From Sulfuriferula sp. (GTDB taxonomy: Bacteria > Pseudomonadota > Gammaproteobacteria > Burkholderiales > Sulfuriferulaceae), in assembly GCA_031291235.1 (NCBI GenBank), contig JARLJL010000009.1, forward strand, positions 160,208-224,207: DNA of 64,000 nt, given 5' to 3'. Shown here piece by piece: positions 53,722-64,000 of this stretch (positions are counted from its first letter, which is position 1; every line of letters starts with the position of its first letter). The translations under genes were made by a program, and so were the position numbers. The notes beneath the pieces were generated by a model. The model searched no databases. It was not told the DNA's origin and saw only the letters and a list, made by a program, of their open reading frames with translations.

Positions 53722-54765
53722 ATGACTATCCAGTCTCTGGTTAACATGCCTGCCACCCCCAGAATCATCGCCCCGGCCATGGTGGAAGAATCCCTGAATG
53801 AGGGCGAACGCAGCGCGTTGATCGCGCGCATCAAAACCCTCATGGCACAGCAAAATGCCGTACTGGTCGCACACTATTACACCTCGGCCGACTTGCAGGA
53901 TCTGGCGGAAGAAACCGGCGGCTGCGTCTCCGATTCGCTGGAAATGGCACGTTTCGGCCATGCCCATGCGGCCGACACCATCATCGTCGCCGGCGTCAAA
54001 TTCATGGGCGAAACCGCCAAAATTCTCAATCCGGAAAAGCGCGTACTGATGCCGGACCTGAACGCCAACTGCTCGCTGGACATGGCCTGCCCGGCCGACG
54101 AATTCACCGCATTTTGCGACCAGCACCCGGATCGCACGGTCGTGGTCTACGCCAATACCTCGGCAGCTGTCAAAGCCCGCGCCGACTGGGTGGTGACCTC
54201 CGGCACGGCAGTCAGGATCGTTGCCCATCTGCATCAGCAGGGCAAAAAAATCCTGTGGGCGCCCGACCGGCACCTGGGCGAATACGTGCAAGCCACAACC
54301 GGTGCCGACATGTTGCTGTGGCAAGGCGCCTGCGTCGTTCATGAAGCATTCAAGGCCAAGGAACTCGCCGCAATGAAGCTCGCGCATCCGGATGCCGCAG
54401 TGCTGGTGCACCCCGAATCGCCGGAAGCCGTCATCGCGCTGGCCGACGTGGTCGGCTCCACCACCCAGATCATCCGTGCGGCACAAACCTTGCCCAATCG
54501 CGAATTTATCGTCGCCACCGACAACGGTATTTTCCACAAAATGCACGCCGCTGCGCCCGGCAAGGTGTTCCTCGAAGCACCGACTGCCGGCGTCGGCGCA
54601 ACCTGCAAAAGCTGCGCGCACTGCCCGTGGATGGCAATGAACGGCCTGCGCAATTTGTTGCAGGTACTGGAAATCGGCGCCAATGAAATCCACATAGACG
54701 AACCCGTCCGCCAACGCGCGGTATTGTCGATACAGCGGATGCTGGATTTTGCCGCGCAGCACTGA
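53722..54765 (+). CDS. nadA: quinolinate synthase
   Basis: Makes quinolinate from iminoaspartate and dihydroxyacetone phosphate in NAD synthesis, using a [4Fe-4S] cluster. It has 347 residues. Cluster ligands C117, C204 and C301 align with E. coli C113, C200 and C297, the last in [13 protein letters not shown]. The ribosome site GAGG precedes the ATG. It is probably co-transcribed with nrtR. nadB and nadC are not in the window. Confidence 0.97.
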   Translation: MTIQSLVNMPATPRIIAPAMVEESLNEGERSALIARIKTLMAQQNAVLVAHYYTSADLQDLAEETGGCVSDSLEMARFGHAHAADTIIVAGVKFMGETAKILNPEKRVLMPDLNANCSLDMACPADEFTAFCDQHPDRTVVVYANTSAAVKARADWVVTSGTAVRIVAHLHQQGKKILWAPDRHLGEYVQATTGADMLLWQGACVVHEAFKAKELAAMKLAHPDAAVLVHPESPEAVIALADVVGSTTQIIRAAQTLPNREFIVATDNGIFHKMHAAAPGKVFLEAPTAGVGATCKSCAHCPWMAMNGLRNLLQVLEIGANEIHIDEPVRQRAVLSIQRMLDFAAQH

Positions 54766-56215
54766 ACGGCTGCGACAGACAGGATTGGCGCTGGCCGCGT
54801 TCGGCCTTGGCGCAATCAGCGTATTCGGTTTCGCACCATTCGGCTGGTTTCCGCTGCCGCTGCTGACGCTGGCTGGCCTGTTCTGGTTATGGCAACGGCA
54901 ACCGACTACCAGCGCATGGACAGGATTCGCTTTCGGTTTGGGCTATTTCGCGGCAGGCGTATCGTGGATTTATATCAGCCTGCATACCTACGGCGAAATG
55001 CCGGCATGGCTAGCGACATTGGCGATGCTGTTATTTGCCGCTTTTCTCGCGCTGTTCCCTGCCGCTGTCGGCTACCTGTACCAGCGCTGGCGCAACGCCG
55101 CCATGCTTAGCGTACCGGCGGCATGGATGCTGTCGGAATGGGTGCGCGGCTGGATATTTACCGGGTTTCCGTGGCTGGCAACAGGCTATTCGCAGGCGCC
55201 GGTCAGTCCGCTGGCCGGATACGCGCCTATCGTCGGGGTATTCGGCATCTCGCTGATACTGGCGTGGTCGGCAGCCGTACTGGCCTGGCGGCCGCGGCGC
55301 TACGGCTGGATCGTCGTGCTGCTGTGGGTCGCGGGTGCCGGGCTGAAATTCGTCGACTGGACGCAGCCGCTGGGCGCACCGTTCAGCGTCAGCCTGATAC
55401 AGGGCAATATCAGCCAATCCATCAAATGGCGCCCGGAACAGGTCATTGGCACACTGCGCGAATACCGAGACATGGTCGCCAATAGCCATGCCCGTCTCAC
55501 CGTATTGCCGGAAACGGCGATACCGATGTTTTACGATCAAGTCCCCAGAGACTATCTCGACGACCTCGCCACCTATGCCCGCAACAACGGCGGCGACCTG
55601 TTGTTCGGCGTTCCGGAACAACTGCCAAACGGCAACTATTACAACAGCGTGATGAGCGTCGGTACGTCAGCCATCCAGGTTTACCGCAAATCGCATCTGG
55701 TACCGTTCGGCGAATATATTCCGTTAAAGCCGATATTCGGGCGCATCACCGAAGTGCTGCATATTCCGCTATCCGATTTCTCCCGCGGCGCCAAGGTGCA
55801 GACGCCGTTCCACGTTGCCGGGCAACGCGTTGCCGCCGACATCTGCTATGAAGACGTATTCGGCAACGAGATCATACGTGCGCTGCCTGCTGCCAGCATC
55901 CTCGTCAACGTCACCAACGACGCCTGGTTCGGCGACAGCATCGCCCCCTGGCAACATCTGCAAATCTCGCAAATGCGCGCGCTGGAAAGCGGCCGCCAGA
56001 TGCTGCGTGCGACCAACACCGGCGCCACGGCCATCATCGGTATCGATGGGGTAGTGCAGCAAGTCCTGCCTTTGTTCACGGCAGGCACGCTTACCGCCAC
56101 CGCACAAGGCTATCAGGGGGAGACGCCGTTTACGCGTTGGGGAAACCATGCCGCTTTATTGATGGCGTGGGCGATGCTGGCCGGCGCGCTGATCCGCACC
56201 CGGCAAAAATCATAA
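54749..56215 (+). CDS. lnt: apolipoprotein N-acyltransferase
   Basis: Adds the third acyl chain to outer-membrane lipoproteins in the inner membrane. It has 488 residues, with about six N-terminal membrane helices, then a nitrilase domain with the catalytic Glu (LPETAIPMF), Lys ([15 protein letters not shown]) and Cys ([12 protein letters not shown]). The best start is TTG at 54749, overlapping the nadA end by 17 bases; the family N-terminus ([18 protein letters not shown]) supports it. A C-terminal membrane helix is present. Confidence 0.93.
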   Translation: MPRSTERLRQTGLALAAFGLGAISVFGFAPFGWFPLPLLTLAGLFWLWQRQPTTSAWTGFAFGLGYFAAGVSWIYISLHTYGEMPAWLATLAMLLFAAFLALFPAAVGYLYQRWRNAAMLSVPAAWMLSEWVRGWIFTGFPWLATGYSQAPVSPLAGYAPIVGVFGISLILAWSAAVLAWRPRRYGWIVVLLWVAGAGLKFVDWTQPLGAPFSVSLIQGNISQSIKWRPEQVIGTLREYRDMVANSHARLTVLPETAIPMFYDQVPRDYLDDLATYARNNGGDLLFGVPEQLPNGNYYNSVMSVGTSAIQVYRKSHLVPFGEYIPLKPIFGRITEVLHIPLSDFSRGAKVQTPFHVAGQRVAADICYEDVFGNEIIRALPAASILVNVTNDAWFGDSIAPWQHLQISQMRALESGRQMLRATNTGATAIIGIDGVVQQVLPLFTAGTLTATAQGYQGETPFTRWGNHAALLMAWAMLAGALIRTRQKS

Positions 56216-56219
56216 GAAC

Positions 56220-56669
56220 CTAGCGCCCGGTACTGCCAAAACCGCCTTCGCCGCGTTCCGAAGCGGCAAAATCTTCCACCACATTAAATTGCACCTGCAC
56301 CACCGGCACCACCACCAATTGCGCGATGCGCTCCAGCGGATTGATGGTGAAGCTGGCATGGCCGCGATTCCACATGGAAACGAACAACTGGCCCTGATAA
56401 TCGGAATCGATCAATCCCACCAGATTGCCCAGCACGATGCCATGCTTGTGCCCCAGACCGGAACGCGGCAGGATAACGGCAGCAAGATCGGGAGTGCAGA
56501 TATGGATGGCCATACCCGCAGGTATCAGTATGGTTTGCCCCGGTGCCAGCTCTATCGGCGCGTCGATGCAGGCGCGTAAGTCTATGCCTGCTGCCCCAGG
56601 CGTGGCATAGCTGGGCGGGTGGTCATGCAAACGGGCATCAAGAATTTTGACATCTATGGTACGGGCCAT
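56220..56669 (-). CDS. dut: dUTP diphosphatase
   Basis: Hydrolyses dUTP to dUMP. It has 149 residues with the five trimeric dUTPase motifs, including [39 protein letters not shown] and the C-terminal [11 protein letters not shown]. It is downstream of coaBC on the same strand, 8 bases apart, an order common in proteobacteria. It converges on lnt. Confidence 0.97.
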   Translation of the reverse strand: MARTIDVKILDARLHDHPPSYATPGAAGIDLRACIDAPIELAPGQTILIPAGMAIHICTPDLAAVILPRSGLGHKHGIVLGNLVGLIDSDYQGQLFVSMWNRGHASFTINPLERIAQLVVVPVVQVQFNVVEDFAASERGEGGFGSTGR

Positions 56670-56677
56670 ATTTTTTC

Positions 56678-57871
56678 CTAACGTGAGCGAGTGTATAAAT
56701 CGGCGAGATGGGCGACCAATTGCCGCGCCAGCGTAAGTTTGTCGGCTTTGGCCAGATGATGCGCGCCGCTATCATCCAGCAGTATCAGTTCATTATCATC
56801 GCTGCCCAGCGCATCCTGAGCACGATTTACCGCCAGCAGCGGCAGGTGTTTGCGCCGGCGCTTGGCCTCGCCGTGCTCCAGCAGCTGTTCCGTTTCAGCC
56901 GCAAAACCGACGCAAAACGGCGGATTCGGCAACTGCGCCACCTGTCCTAGAATATCGACGTTGGGCTCCAATATTAATGTCAGCGTAGCATCGGTTTTTT
57001 TCAGTTTATTGACATGGGATTGCTGCGGCCGATAATCAGCCACGGCGGCAACGCTGATAAAGATATCGGCGACGGCAACCTGCTGATTCACCGCCTGCAA
57101 CATTTCCGCCGCGCTTTCGACGCGTATCACCTGTGCCGCTGCCGGCGGCGTCAGGCAAGTCGGCCCGCTGATCAGCGTGACGCTGGCGCCGGACTCCAGC
57201 GCCGCCTGGGCGACGGCATAACCCATCTTGCCCGAGCTCAAATTGGTTAATGCCCGCACCGGATCGAGTTTTTCTAGCGTCGGCCCGGCGGTAATCAGCA
57301 CGCGTTTATTTGCCAGCAAAGGCGGAACGAAATGGGCGACGATGGTGCGATATATATCAGACGGCTCCAGCATGCGTCCTTCACCCACCTCACCGCACGC
57401 CTGTTCGCCGGCAGCCGGTCCCAGCAGGACAACACCATCCTCGGCCAGTTGCCGGATATTGCGTCGGGTAGCCGGATGTTCCCACATCTGCCGATTCATC
57501 GCCGGCGCCAGCAGCAACGGACAGTTGCGCGCAAGACACAAGGCAGACAGCACATCTCCGGCCAGGCCATGTGTCAGCTTGGCAATAAAATCCGCCGTAG
57601 CAGGCGCGACGACGACCAGATCGTTATCGCGGCTGAGCTGAATATGCGCCATGCCGTTGACGCTGGCGTCCTCCCACAGATCGGTTACGACCGGCTGGCC
57701 CGACAGCGCCTGAAAGGTTTTGGCAGTGACGAACTGCGTAGCCGCCGGCGTCATCGCCACCTGCACGCGCGCACCGGCTTTGATCAACAGACGTGTCAGT
57801 TCGGCAGCCTTGTAAGCGGCTATCCCCCCTGTAACGCCCAACAGGATGCGTTTATTGTGCAATTCCGTCAT
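56678..57871 (-). CDS. coaBC: bifunctional phosphopantothenoylcysteine decarboxylase/synthetase
   Basis: Two coenzyme A steps in one protein of 397 residues. The N-terminal flavoprotein CoaC half has [29 protein letters not shown] and the catalytic cysteine region [10 protein letters not shown]. The C-terminal CoaB half has [14 protein letters not shown] and [10 protein letters not shown]. It is divergent from radC. Normal length. Confidence 0.97.
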   Translation of the reverse strand: MTELHNKRILLGVTGGIAAYKAAELTRLLIKAGARVQVAMTPAATQFVTAKTFQALSGQPVVTDLWEDASVNGMAHIQLSRDNDLVVVAPATADFIAKLTHGLAGDVLSALCLARNCPLLLAPAMNRQMWEHPATRRNIRQLAEDGVVLLGPAAGEQACGEVGEGRMLEPSDIYRTIVAHFVPPLLANKRVLITAGPTLEKLDPVRALTNLSSGKMGYAVAQAALESGASVTLISGPTCLTPPAAAQVIRVESAAEMLQAVNQQVAVADIFISVAAVADYRPQQSHVNKLKKTDATLTLILEPNVDILGQVAQLPNPPFCVGFAAETEQLLEHGEAKRRRKHLPLLAVNRAQDALGSDDNELILLDDSGAHHLAKADKLTLARQLVAHLADLYTRSR

Positions 57872-57959
57872 GATAATGACCGTGCGCGTAAAAAGCGCAT
57901 TTTACCTCATAAAATCATTACACAGCATTTACGCATTTTTTAGCTGCAAGGGAGAACGC

Positions 57960-58634
57960 ATGGCGATTACCGACTGGCCGCAAGACGAGCGTCCGCGCGA
58001 AAAACTACTGTTGCGCGGCGCCGCCGCATTGAGCGACGCAGAACTGCTGGCCATCTTCCTGCGTACCGGCATCCCCGGTAAAAGCGCAGTGGACATGGCG
58101 CGCGAACTGGTGAACGCATTCGGTAACCTGACCCGCCTGTTTGCCGCCACCCATCAGGAATTCTGCGCATTCCCCGGACTGGGCGATGCCAAATATGCTC
58201 AGCTGCAAGCCGTACTGGAAATGGCGCGGCGGGCGCTATCCGAAGAAATACGCCAGACCGACGCGCTCAATTCGCCGGCTGCGGTGCGCGATTATTTGCG
58301 GCTGGCGCTGGCCGGCAAACAGCACGAGGTCTTCTGTGCGCTGTTTCTGGACAGCCGGAATCGGGTGCTGGCTGTCGAAGAGTTGTTTCGCGGCACCCTC
58401 AATCAGGCCAGCGTCTACCCGCGCGAAGTCGTCAAACGCGCACTCGCCCACAACGCCGCTGCACTGATACTGGCGCACAATCATCCCTCCGGCGTAGCCG
58501 AACCCAGCCATGCTGACGAAAACCTCACGCAAGCGCTGAAAGCCGCATTGGCGCTGGTGGACGTACGCGTTCTGGACCACTTCGTAATAGGCTGCGGCGA
58601 AATAATTTCTTTTTCAGAACGCGGTTTGCTTTGA
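57960..58634 (+). CDS. radC: RadC/JAMM-domain protein
   Basis: A 224-residue protein of the RadC (YeeS) family. It has an N-terminal helix-hairpin-helix region ([20 protein letters not shown]) and a C-terminal MPN+/JAMM metal site ([14 protein letters not shown]). Despite the name, a DNA-repair role is not established. The ATG at 57960 has GGGAG upstream; the frame to 57846 overlaps coaBC and is rejected. It comes before rpmB-rpmG, a common order. Confidence 0.93.
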   Translation: MAITDWPQDERPREKLLLRGAAALSDAELLAIFLRTGIPGKSAVDMARELVNAFGNLTRLFAATHQEFCAFPGLGDAKYAQLQAVLEMARRALSEEIRQTDALNSPAAVRDYLRLALAGKQHEVFCALFLDSRNRVLAVEELFRGTLNQASVYPREVVKRALAHNAAALILAHNHPSGVAEPSHADENLTQALKAALALVDVRVLDHFVIGCGEIISFSERGLL

Positions 58635-58660
58635 CTTTTACTATAAAAACATGGTATAAA
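58631..58660 (+). promoter_or_regulatory. promoter of rpmB-rpmG
   Basis: TTGACT (58631-58636), 18-base spacer, TATAAA (58655-58660), starting at the radC stop codon. The leader to rpmB is about 26 bases. Confidence 0.75.
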
Positions 58661-58692
58661 TCGCGTTTTTCCGAATTCCGTGGGAGGTCGCT

Positions 58693-58929
58693 ATGGCCCG
58701 TGTATGTCAAATTACTGGCAAATCGCCAATGTCTGGGAACAATGTTTCCCACGCCAACAACAAAACCAAACGTCGTTTTTTGCCTAACCTGCAATCGCGT
58801 CGTTTCTGGCTAGAAGAAGAGAACCGCTTCATCCGTTTGCGCGTCAGCACCGCTGCACTGCGCACTATCGACAAGAACGGCATCGAAGCTGTGCTGGAAA
58901 AAATGCGCGCCAACGGCGAGAAGATCTGA
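58693..58929 (+). CDS. rpmB: 50S ribosomal protein L28
   Basis: Large-subunit protein of 78 residues ([29 protein letters not shown], then [15 protein letters not shown]). The ribosome site GGGAGG is nine bases before the ATG. The rpmG gene follows 10 bases downstream. Confidence 0.98.
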   Translation: MARVCQITGKSPMSGNNVSHANNKTKRRFLPNLQSRRFWLEEENRFIRLRVSTAALRTIDKNGIEAVLEKMRANGEKI

Positions 58930-58939
58930 GGAGTAGAAC

Positions 58940-59107
58940 ATGGCTAGCAAAATTCGCGAAAAAATCAAACTGGAATCTACCGCAGGTACCGGTCACTTCT
59001 ACACCACCAGCAAAAACAAGCGTACCACGCCTGAAAAGCTGGAGTTCATGAAGTTCGACCCTAAAGCCCGCAAACACGTGCTGTACAAGGAAATCAAGCT
59101 GAAGTAA
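58940..59107 (+). CDS. rpmG: 50S ribosomal protein L33
   Basis: Short large-subunit protein, 55 residues, reading [18 protein letters not shown] and ending YKEIKLK. It includes the [16 protein letters not shown] and [11 protein letters not shown] segments of L33. It has no zinc-binding CxxC pairs, so it is of the zinc-independent type. The ribosome site GAGGAG precedes the ATG. It follows rpmB. Confidence 0.97.
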   Translation: MASKIREKIKLESTAGTGHFYTTSKNKRTTPEKLEFMKFDPKARKHVLYKEIKLK

Positions 59108-59129
59108 TTCAGCTTGCCGGGATTTGACC

Positions 59130-59170
59130 GGACAATAAAAAACCCGCTCGCAGCGGGTTTTTTATTGTCC
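59130..59170. terminator. bidirectional intrinsic terminator between rpmG and argB
   Basis: Perfect 19-bp inverted repeat (59130-59148 and 59152-59170) with a 3-base loop. The GC core is ACCCGCT/AGCGGGT, flanked by A6 on one side and T6 on the other, so it can terminate both convergent transcripts. It is the strongest terminator seen in the window. Confidence 0.92.
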
Positions 59171-59180
59171 GCAACCCGGC

Positions 59181-60140
<960 letters not shown>

Positions 60141-60190
60141 TTACAAAAATCAGCTAAAATAGCGTTTTCGCTTACTTACCTTTCATCGAC

Positions 60191-60682
60191 ATGAGCACAC
60201 CACAAATCGGCATCGTCATGGGCAGCAACAGCGATTGGGAAGTCATGCAGCACGCGGCGCTGATGCTGAAATCCATGAATGTCACATTTGAAACGCGCGT
60301 GGTATCGGCTCACCGCACGCCCGACCTGCTGTTCGAATATGCCGCCGGCGCACAGGCGCGCGGTTTGCGTGCGATCATTGCCGGGGCTGGCGGCGCGGCC
60401 CACCTGCCGGGCATGCTGGCGGCAAAAACTACCGTCCCCGTACTCGGCGTGCCGGTGCCGTCCAAATATCTCAAGGGCATGGATTCTCTGTTGTCTATCG
60501 TGCAGATGCCCAAGGGTATTCCCGTTGCCACCTTCGCCATAGGCGAAGCCGGTGCTGCCAATGCCGCACTATTTGCCGTGGCCATGCTGGCTGCCGGCGA
60601 CCCCGCACTGGCCGAAAGGCTGGCTGCTTTCCGCGCCAGCCAATCCGATACCGTACTCAACATGAGTCTGCCCGAGGCCTGA
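60191..60682 (+). CDS. purE: N5-carboxyaminoimidazole ribonucleotide mutase
   Basis: Purine synthesis step converting N5-CAIR to CAIR. It has 163 residues, with [13 protein letters not shown] at the N-terminus and the active-site [13 protein letters not shown], then the [11 protein letters not shown] loop. It pairs with purK five bases downstream. A -10-like TAAAAT (60155-60160) lies upstream without a well-spaced -35. Confidence 0.97.
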   Translation: MSTPQIGIVMGSNSDWEVMQHAALMLKSMNVTFETRVVSAHRTPDLLFEYAAGAQARGLRAIIAGAGGAAHLPGMLAAKTTVPVLGVPVPSKYLKGMDSLLSIVQMPKGIPVATFAIGEAGAANAALFAVAMLAAGDPALAERLAAFRASQSDTVLNMSLPEA

Positions 60683-60687
60683 ACCCC

Positions 60688-61818
60688 ATGAACAAAATGA
60701 TACTTCCGGGCGCAACGCTGGGCATGCTGGGCGGCGGACAGCTGGGCCGTATGTTTACGATTGCGGCGCGCACCATGGGTTATCGGGTAACGGTGCTGGA
60801 TCCCGATACCTTAAGCCCGGCAGGACAATTTGCCGACACCCATCTGTGCGCCGACTACCGGGACCCGCAAGCGCTGGCACAAATGGCACAAACTTGCGCT
60901 GCAATCACCACCGAATTCGAGAACGTGCCGGCCGATACCTTGCGCCATCTGGCCGAGCATTGCCCGGTCAAACCCAGCGCCGAAGCAGTCGAAATCGCCC
61001 AGAACCGCGTTGCCGAAAAAACCTGGCTGCAACAGCACGGTTTCGCAACCGCGCCGTTTGCGGTTATCGCCACGGAAGCAGATCTGGCCGCTGCTGCTGA
61101 GACAGTGGGCTTTCCCGCTATACTCAAAGTGTCGCGTTTCGGCTATGACGGCAAAGGTCAGGTTCGCGTCGCCGATCTGGCTCATGCTCAACTCGCTTTT
61201 GCGGACATGGGCGGCGAAATCTGCGTACTGGAAAAGATGCTGACACTGGAATGCGAATTATCCGTCGTTCTGGGCCGTAACGAAGCCGGCGAAGTCGCTT
61301 TGTACCCGGTAGCAGAAAATATTCACGATGCCGGCATACTGGACATCAGCATCGTGCCGGCCCGCGTCGATTACGACCTCGCTACGCAAGCGCGCGAGGC
61401 TGCGCTGGCCATCGCCCATCAGCTCGAGTACTGCGGCGTCATGGCGGTAGAATTTTTTATCGTCGATGGCGGCAGGCTCATGGTCAATGAAATCGCACCG
61501 CGCCCGCATAACAGCGGACATTACACGCTGGATGCCTGCCTATCCAGTCAGTTCGAAATGCAGGTACGCACCTTGTGCAACTTGCCTTTAGGTGCCACGG
61601 AACAGCACACGCCTGCGGTCATGGTCAATCTGCTCGGCGACATCTGGGGCAATAGCCAGCCCAACTGGGCGGCGCTGTTGCAATACCCGCAAGCCAAACT
61701 GCATCTTTACGGCAAGCAAAGCGCACGGCCGGGGCGCAAGATGGGGCATTACACCTGCCTCAACGAGTCACTGGAAACAGCGCTGGCGCTGGCCAGGCAG
61801 ATACGCGCAGCATTGTGA
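60688..61818 (+). CDS. purK: N5-carboxyaminoimidazole ribonucleotide synthetase
   Basis: ATP-grasp enzyme of 376 residues making N5-CAIR from AIR and bicarbonate. Features: N-terminal GMLGGGQLGRMF, ATP-grasp segments ILKVSRFGYDGKGQ and CVLEKMLTLECELSV, and NEIAPRPHNSGHYT near the active site. It is coupled with purE, and its stop is one base from the convergent DUF3108 gene. Confidence 0.97.
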   Translation: MNKMILPGATLGMLGGGQLGRMFTIAARTMGYRVTVLDPDTLSPAGQFADTHLCADYRDPQALAQMAQTCAAITTEFENVPADTLRHLAEHCPVKPSAEAVEIAQNRVAEKTWLQQHGFATAPFAVIATEADLAAAAETVGFPAILKVSRFGYDGKGQVRVADLAHAQLAFADMGGEICVLEKMLTLECELSVVLGRNEAGEVALYPVAENIHDAGILDISIVPARVDYDLATQAREAALAIAHQLEYCGVMAVEFFIVDGGRLMVNEIAPRPHNSGHYTLDACLSSQFEMQVRTLCNLPLGATEQHTPAVMVNLLGDIWGNSQPNWAALLQYPQAKLHLYGKQSARPGRKMGHYTCLNESLETALALARQIRAAL

Positions 61819-61819
61819 C

Positions 61820-62845
61820 TCAGTTGTTTTTCATCCCCGTTATCAGTTGCTCGATAATGCCATACCTGCTGTGATCGACCCTGATTTTAACGGGTACGAA
61901 GTTGTAATCCTCAGCCAGCCAGACATCCATGGCGTCTTCGTCCTCTTCTGCCGGGCGCGACAGATGCAGGGTTTTCAGATCGCCTAGCGCCGTACTCAGG
62001 GTTTCTTCCCCTATCACTTTGGCGTGGTAGGGTTTCAGACTCTTGCCGGTCGTCACATGCAGCAGCATTTCATCGGGAAACGGCGAGCGTACCGCCAACT
62101 GGAACACTACGCTGAGCACATCCTGAGCGTTATCCGGCATCGGTACCGAAAATGCCTGATTGTTTTTGGTAATCGTCACGACATGATGTTCGTAATCGAA
62201 ATGTGCGGCGGTGCTCTTGTCCGGCGTAGCATGCCCGCGCTGTATCCAGAAATCGTCAGGCGCCAGACCAAAACGGGTAATCCGCCCCTGACTGATCTGC
62301 ACCAGCCTGCCCGGCAAGAACAGTGAAAAAATGCCGGTGCCTTCGGTAATGCTGGTCAGGGTGTAATGCCCGCCCTCCGTCACCCAGATATAGCTGGCCC
62401 GGCCGATACCGAAACCGTCCGCGCCTTTCACCACCTTGTACTGAATCTCCAGCTTGCCGGGCAGGGTATTGAGCGTTGGCGTATCGACTGCCGGGGCAGC
62501 TTCTGCCGGTTGCGACGTATCGTCGGGCACAGCCGGCGCTTGCGCAATACCCGGCTCGACCGGCTGCGATTGCTCGGCAGGCATGGCAGGTACAGCCAAT
62601 ACGGCGGGAGGCGGCGTCGAATGCAGCCTGGGTTTGGGGTGGGGTTTGGGACGGTGAACCGGCTTAGGCACCGGCCTGGTTGCAACGGGTTGGGGCGGCG
62701 GAACGGGCAGGGGCAGTATGCGCGCTTCGATCACGGTGGCGGGCTCGTCATCGGCCGGCAAGGTAAATCGCACCCCGGTCAACAAAACCACATGCAGCAG
62801 CAGCGAAATCAGCAACGCAATTGCGAATATGCGTTTGGCGCGCAT
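61820..62845 (-). CDS. DUF3108 protein with TonB-like N-terminus
   Basis: A 341-residue envelope protein. It has an N-terminal signal anchor (about 6-26) and a Pro/Lys/Ala-rich linker (about 38-125, with PVPKPVHRPKPHPKPR) similar in style to TonB. A C-terminal DUF3108 domain follows (about 130-335). The domain is periplasmic in other proteobacteria and has no fixed function. It lies directly upstream of... on the same strand just after purN (stop and start adjacent), so it is probably co-transcribed with purN. Confidence 0.82.
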   Translation of the reverse strand: MRAKRIFAIALLISLLLHVVLLTGVRFTLPADDEPATVIEARILPLPVPPPQPVATRPVPKPVHRPKPHPKPRLHSTPPPAVLAVPAMPAEQSQPVEPGIAQAPAVPDDTSQPAEAAPAVDTPTLNTLPGKLEIQYKVVKGADGFGIGRASYIWVTEGGHYTLTSITEGTGIFSLFLPGRLVQISQGRITRFGLAPDDFWIQRGHATPDKSTAAHFDYEHHVVTITKNNQAFSVPMPDNAQDVLSVVFQLAVRSPFPDEMLLHVTTGKSLKPYHAKVIGEETLSTALGDLKTLHLSRPAEEDEDAMDVWLAEDYNFVPVKIRVDHSRYGIIEQLITGMKNN

Positions 62846-63478
62846 TTATGCCCCCGGATAAAACACCGATTGCTCAGACCCCTCATCGTTTAACAAGTTT
62901 ACCTTACCGTCGTCGCCGAACACCAGCCGCCGTTCGGCAAACCAGCGTATGGCCAGCGGATAGATTTTGTGTTCGGCTGCGAGCACCCGCGCGCCCAGCG
63001 TTTCTGCAGTATCATCGCTGCGCACTGCAACGGCGGCCTGCACGATCACCGGACCGCGATCCAGCACCGGCGTGACCAGATGCACTGTGCAACCGTGAAT
63101 CTTGACGCCGTCGGCCAAAGCCCGTGCGTGCGTATCCATACCCGGATAGCTCGGCAATAAGGACGGATGGATATTGATCAGACGTCCGGCATAATGCTGT
63201 ACAAACGCATCGCTCAGTATGCGCATATAACCCGCCAGCACCACCAGATCCGGCGCGTAGCCGTCTATCACCCGCATCATGGCCTGATCGAATTCGGCTC
63301 GATCCGGAAATTCGGTGTGCGCCAGCGAATGCGCTGGGATGCCTCTGGCCTCGGCCAGCTGCAGCCCTGCGGCGGATTTGCGATTGCTCAATACCGCCGC
63401 CACTTCCACAGGCAGGCCGGCATCGAGTATCGCTTGCAGATTGGAACCCCTGCCGGAAATCAGTACGACCAGTTTCAT
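62846..63478 (-). CDS. purN: phosphoribosylglycinamide formyltransferase
   Basis: Uses 10-formyltetrahydrofolate to formylate GAR in purine synthesis. It has 210 residues, with RGSNLQAIL for GAR phosphate binding, and the catalytic block NIHPSLLPSYPGMDTHARAL plus GCTVHLVTPVLDRGP containing the conserved His and Asp. The DUF3108 gene begins at the next base after its stop. The ABC-F gene ends 9 bases upstream on the same strand. Confidence 0.97.
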   Translation of the reverse strand: MKLVVLISGRGSNLQAILDAGLPVEVAAVLSNRKSAAGLQLAEARGIPAHSLAHTEFPDRAEFDQAMMRVIDGYAPDLVVLAGYMRILSDAFVQHYAGRLINIHPSLLPSYPGMDTHARALADGVKIHGCTVHLVTPVLDRGPVIVQAAVAVRSDDTAETLGARVLAAEHKIYPLAIRWFAERRLVFGDDGKVNLLNDEGSEQSVFYPGA

Positions 63479-63487
63479 CGCACAGAC

Positions 63488-64000
63488 TCAGTCAAGTCCG
63501 CGACTGGCGAGATACTCTTCGTAGTTACCGTTGAATATATCCGCCTTCAGGTCGCGGATTTCTATCAGACGCGTGGCCAGCGACGACACGAACGAACGAT
63601 CGTGCGACACGAAAATCACGGTGCCCTTGAACAGCTCCACTGCGGTATTGATAGATTCGATGGACTCCATGTCAAGGTGGTTGGTAGGTTCGTCCAGCAC
63701 CAGCACATTGGCCTTGCTCAGCGTCAACTTGCCGAACATCATGCGGCCCTGTTCGCCGCCGGACAATACGCGCACGGATTTTTTCACATCGTCGCCGGAA
63801 AACAGCAGCTTGCCCAATACGCTGCGGATGGCCTGATCGTCCTCGCCCGAGGTTGCCCATTGCTTCATCCAGTCGAACAGATTGAGGTCGCTGTCAAAAT
63901 CAGCAGCATGATCCTGCGCGTAGTAGCCGATTTTGGCATTTTCGGACCATTTCATGGTACCGGCCAACGCCGGCATTTCGCCGATCAGGGTTTTGACCAG
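63488..64000 (-). CDS. ABC-F family ATPase, C-terminal part (5' end beyond window)
   Basis: Last about 170 residues of a soluble duplicated ATPase of the ABC-F group (Uup/EttA/YbiT-like), which act on ribosomes. Seen are the second signature [14 protein letters not shown], Walker [15 protein letters not shown] and the switch FVSHDRSFV. The frame is open to the window end, and the codons before the in-frame ATG at 63976 continue the domain, so that ATG is not the start. YbiT-like is my best guess for the subgroup. Confidence 0.92.
   Translation of the reverse strand: MVKTLIGEMPALAGTMKWSENAKIGYYAQDHAADFDSDLNLFDWMKQWATSGEDDQAIRSVLGKLLFSGDDVKKSVRVLSGGEQGRMMFGKLTLSKANVLVLDEPTNHLDMESIESINTAVELFKGTVIFVSHDRSFVSSLATRLIEIRDLKADIFNGNYEEYLASRGLD

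Noticed and set aside
53719..54762. 347-codon open frame antisense to nadA
   Set aside because: It mirrors nadA almost exactly, with an unnatural His/Gly/Asp-rich composition; nadA itself has all cluster cysteines.

Overview
This 64 kb window looks like an ordinary chromosome segment of a betaproteobacterium, most likely an autotrophic or chemolithotrophic member of the Nitrosomonadales (Gallionella/Sulfuricella-like). The assignment is inference. It rests on family resemblance, on conserved gene orders (argH beside algZ-algR; dapF-DUF484-xerC; rpsF-priB-rpsR-rplI; rpmB-rpmG; metK-ahcY-metF with SAH riboswitches), on a CbbR-type regulator and on a cyanate uptake operon. GC content appears moderately high and codon use uniform. 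I saw no rRNA, tRNA, CRISPR array, insertion sequence or prophage.

Layout. 1-3.5 kb: cyanate-type ABC transporter plus cyanase. 3.5-6.5 kb: a PAS/GAF/GGDEF/EAL protein. 6.8-10.5 kb: AlgR/AlgZ-type two-component pair divergent from argH, then a YgjP-like metallopeptidase. 10.5-12.5 kb: acyl-homoserine-lactone quorum-sensing module (LuxR, RsaM-like protein, LuxI). 12.6-15.2 kb: a flavoprotein and the ribosome-assembly GTPase RbgA/YlqF. 15.2-19.1 kb: methyl cycle genes metF, ahcY and metK with two SAH riboswitches and a decayed metK fragment. 19.2-23.3 kb: two lipid A acyltransferases, dapF, a DUF484 protein and xerC. 23.4-24.8 kb: ribosomal operon. 25-33.8 kb: DUF455 protein, PAP2 phosphatase, glycosyltransferase, priA, argS, SPOR protein, DsbA and an SDR. 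33.9-44 kb: orphan response regulator, CbbR-like regulator, ClC transporter, glycosyltransferase, gluQ, aminotransferase, mpl, an AEC permease and two unknown proteins.

44.1-52.75 kb is the most unusual region. It is a six-gene co-directional operon for an extracellular polysaccharide: epimerase, membrane glycosyltransferase, TPR/beta-barrel exporter, polysaccharide deacetylase, GH10 glycosidase and UDP-sugar dehydrogenase. The logic is that of Pga/Pel-type synthase-dependent secretion, but a GH10 enzyme takes the place of the usual hydrolase. 53-56.2 kb: an NrtR-type Nudix repressor with two matching operators, nadA and lnt. 56.2-64 kb: dut, coaBC, radC, rpmB-rpmG, argB, purE-purK, a DUF3108 protein, purN and the 3' end of an ABC-F ATPase gene.

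Regulation visible in the sequence: two SAH riboswitches with identical promoter layout (TGTACA-N17-TAGAAT) and covarying pseudoknot pairs, paired AGTGT-N7-ACACT operators at nrtR-nadA, an 11-bp palindrome upstream of cbbR, a cluster of CATTACAT elements upstream of the quorum-sensing genes, and several near-consensus promoters and strong hairpins between convergent genes.
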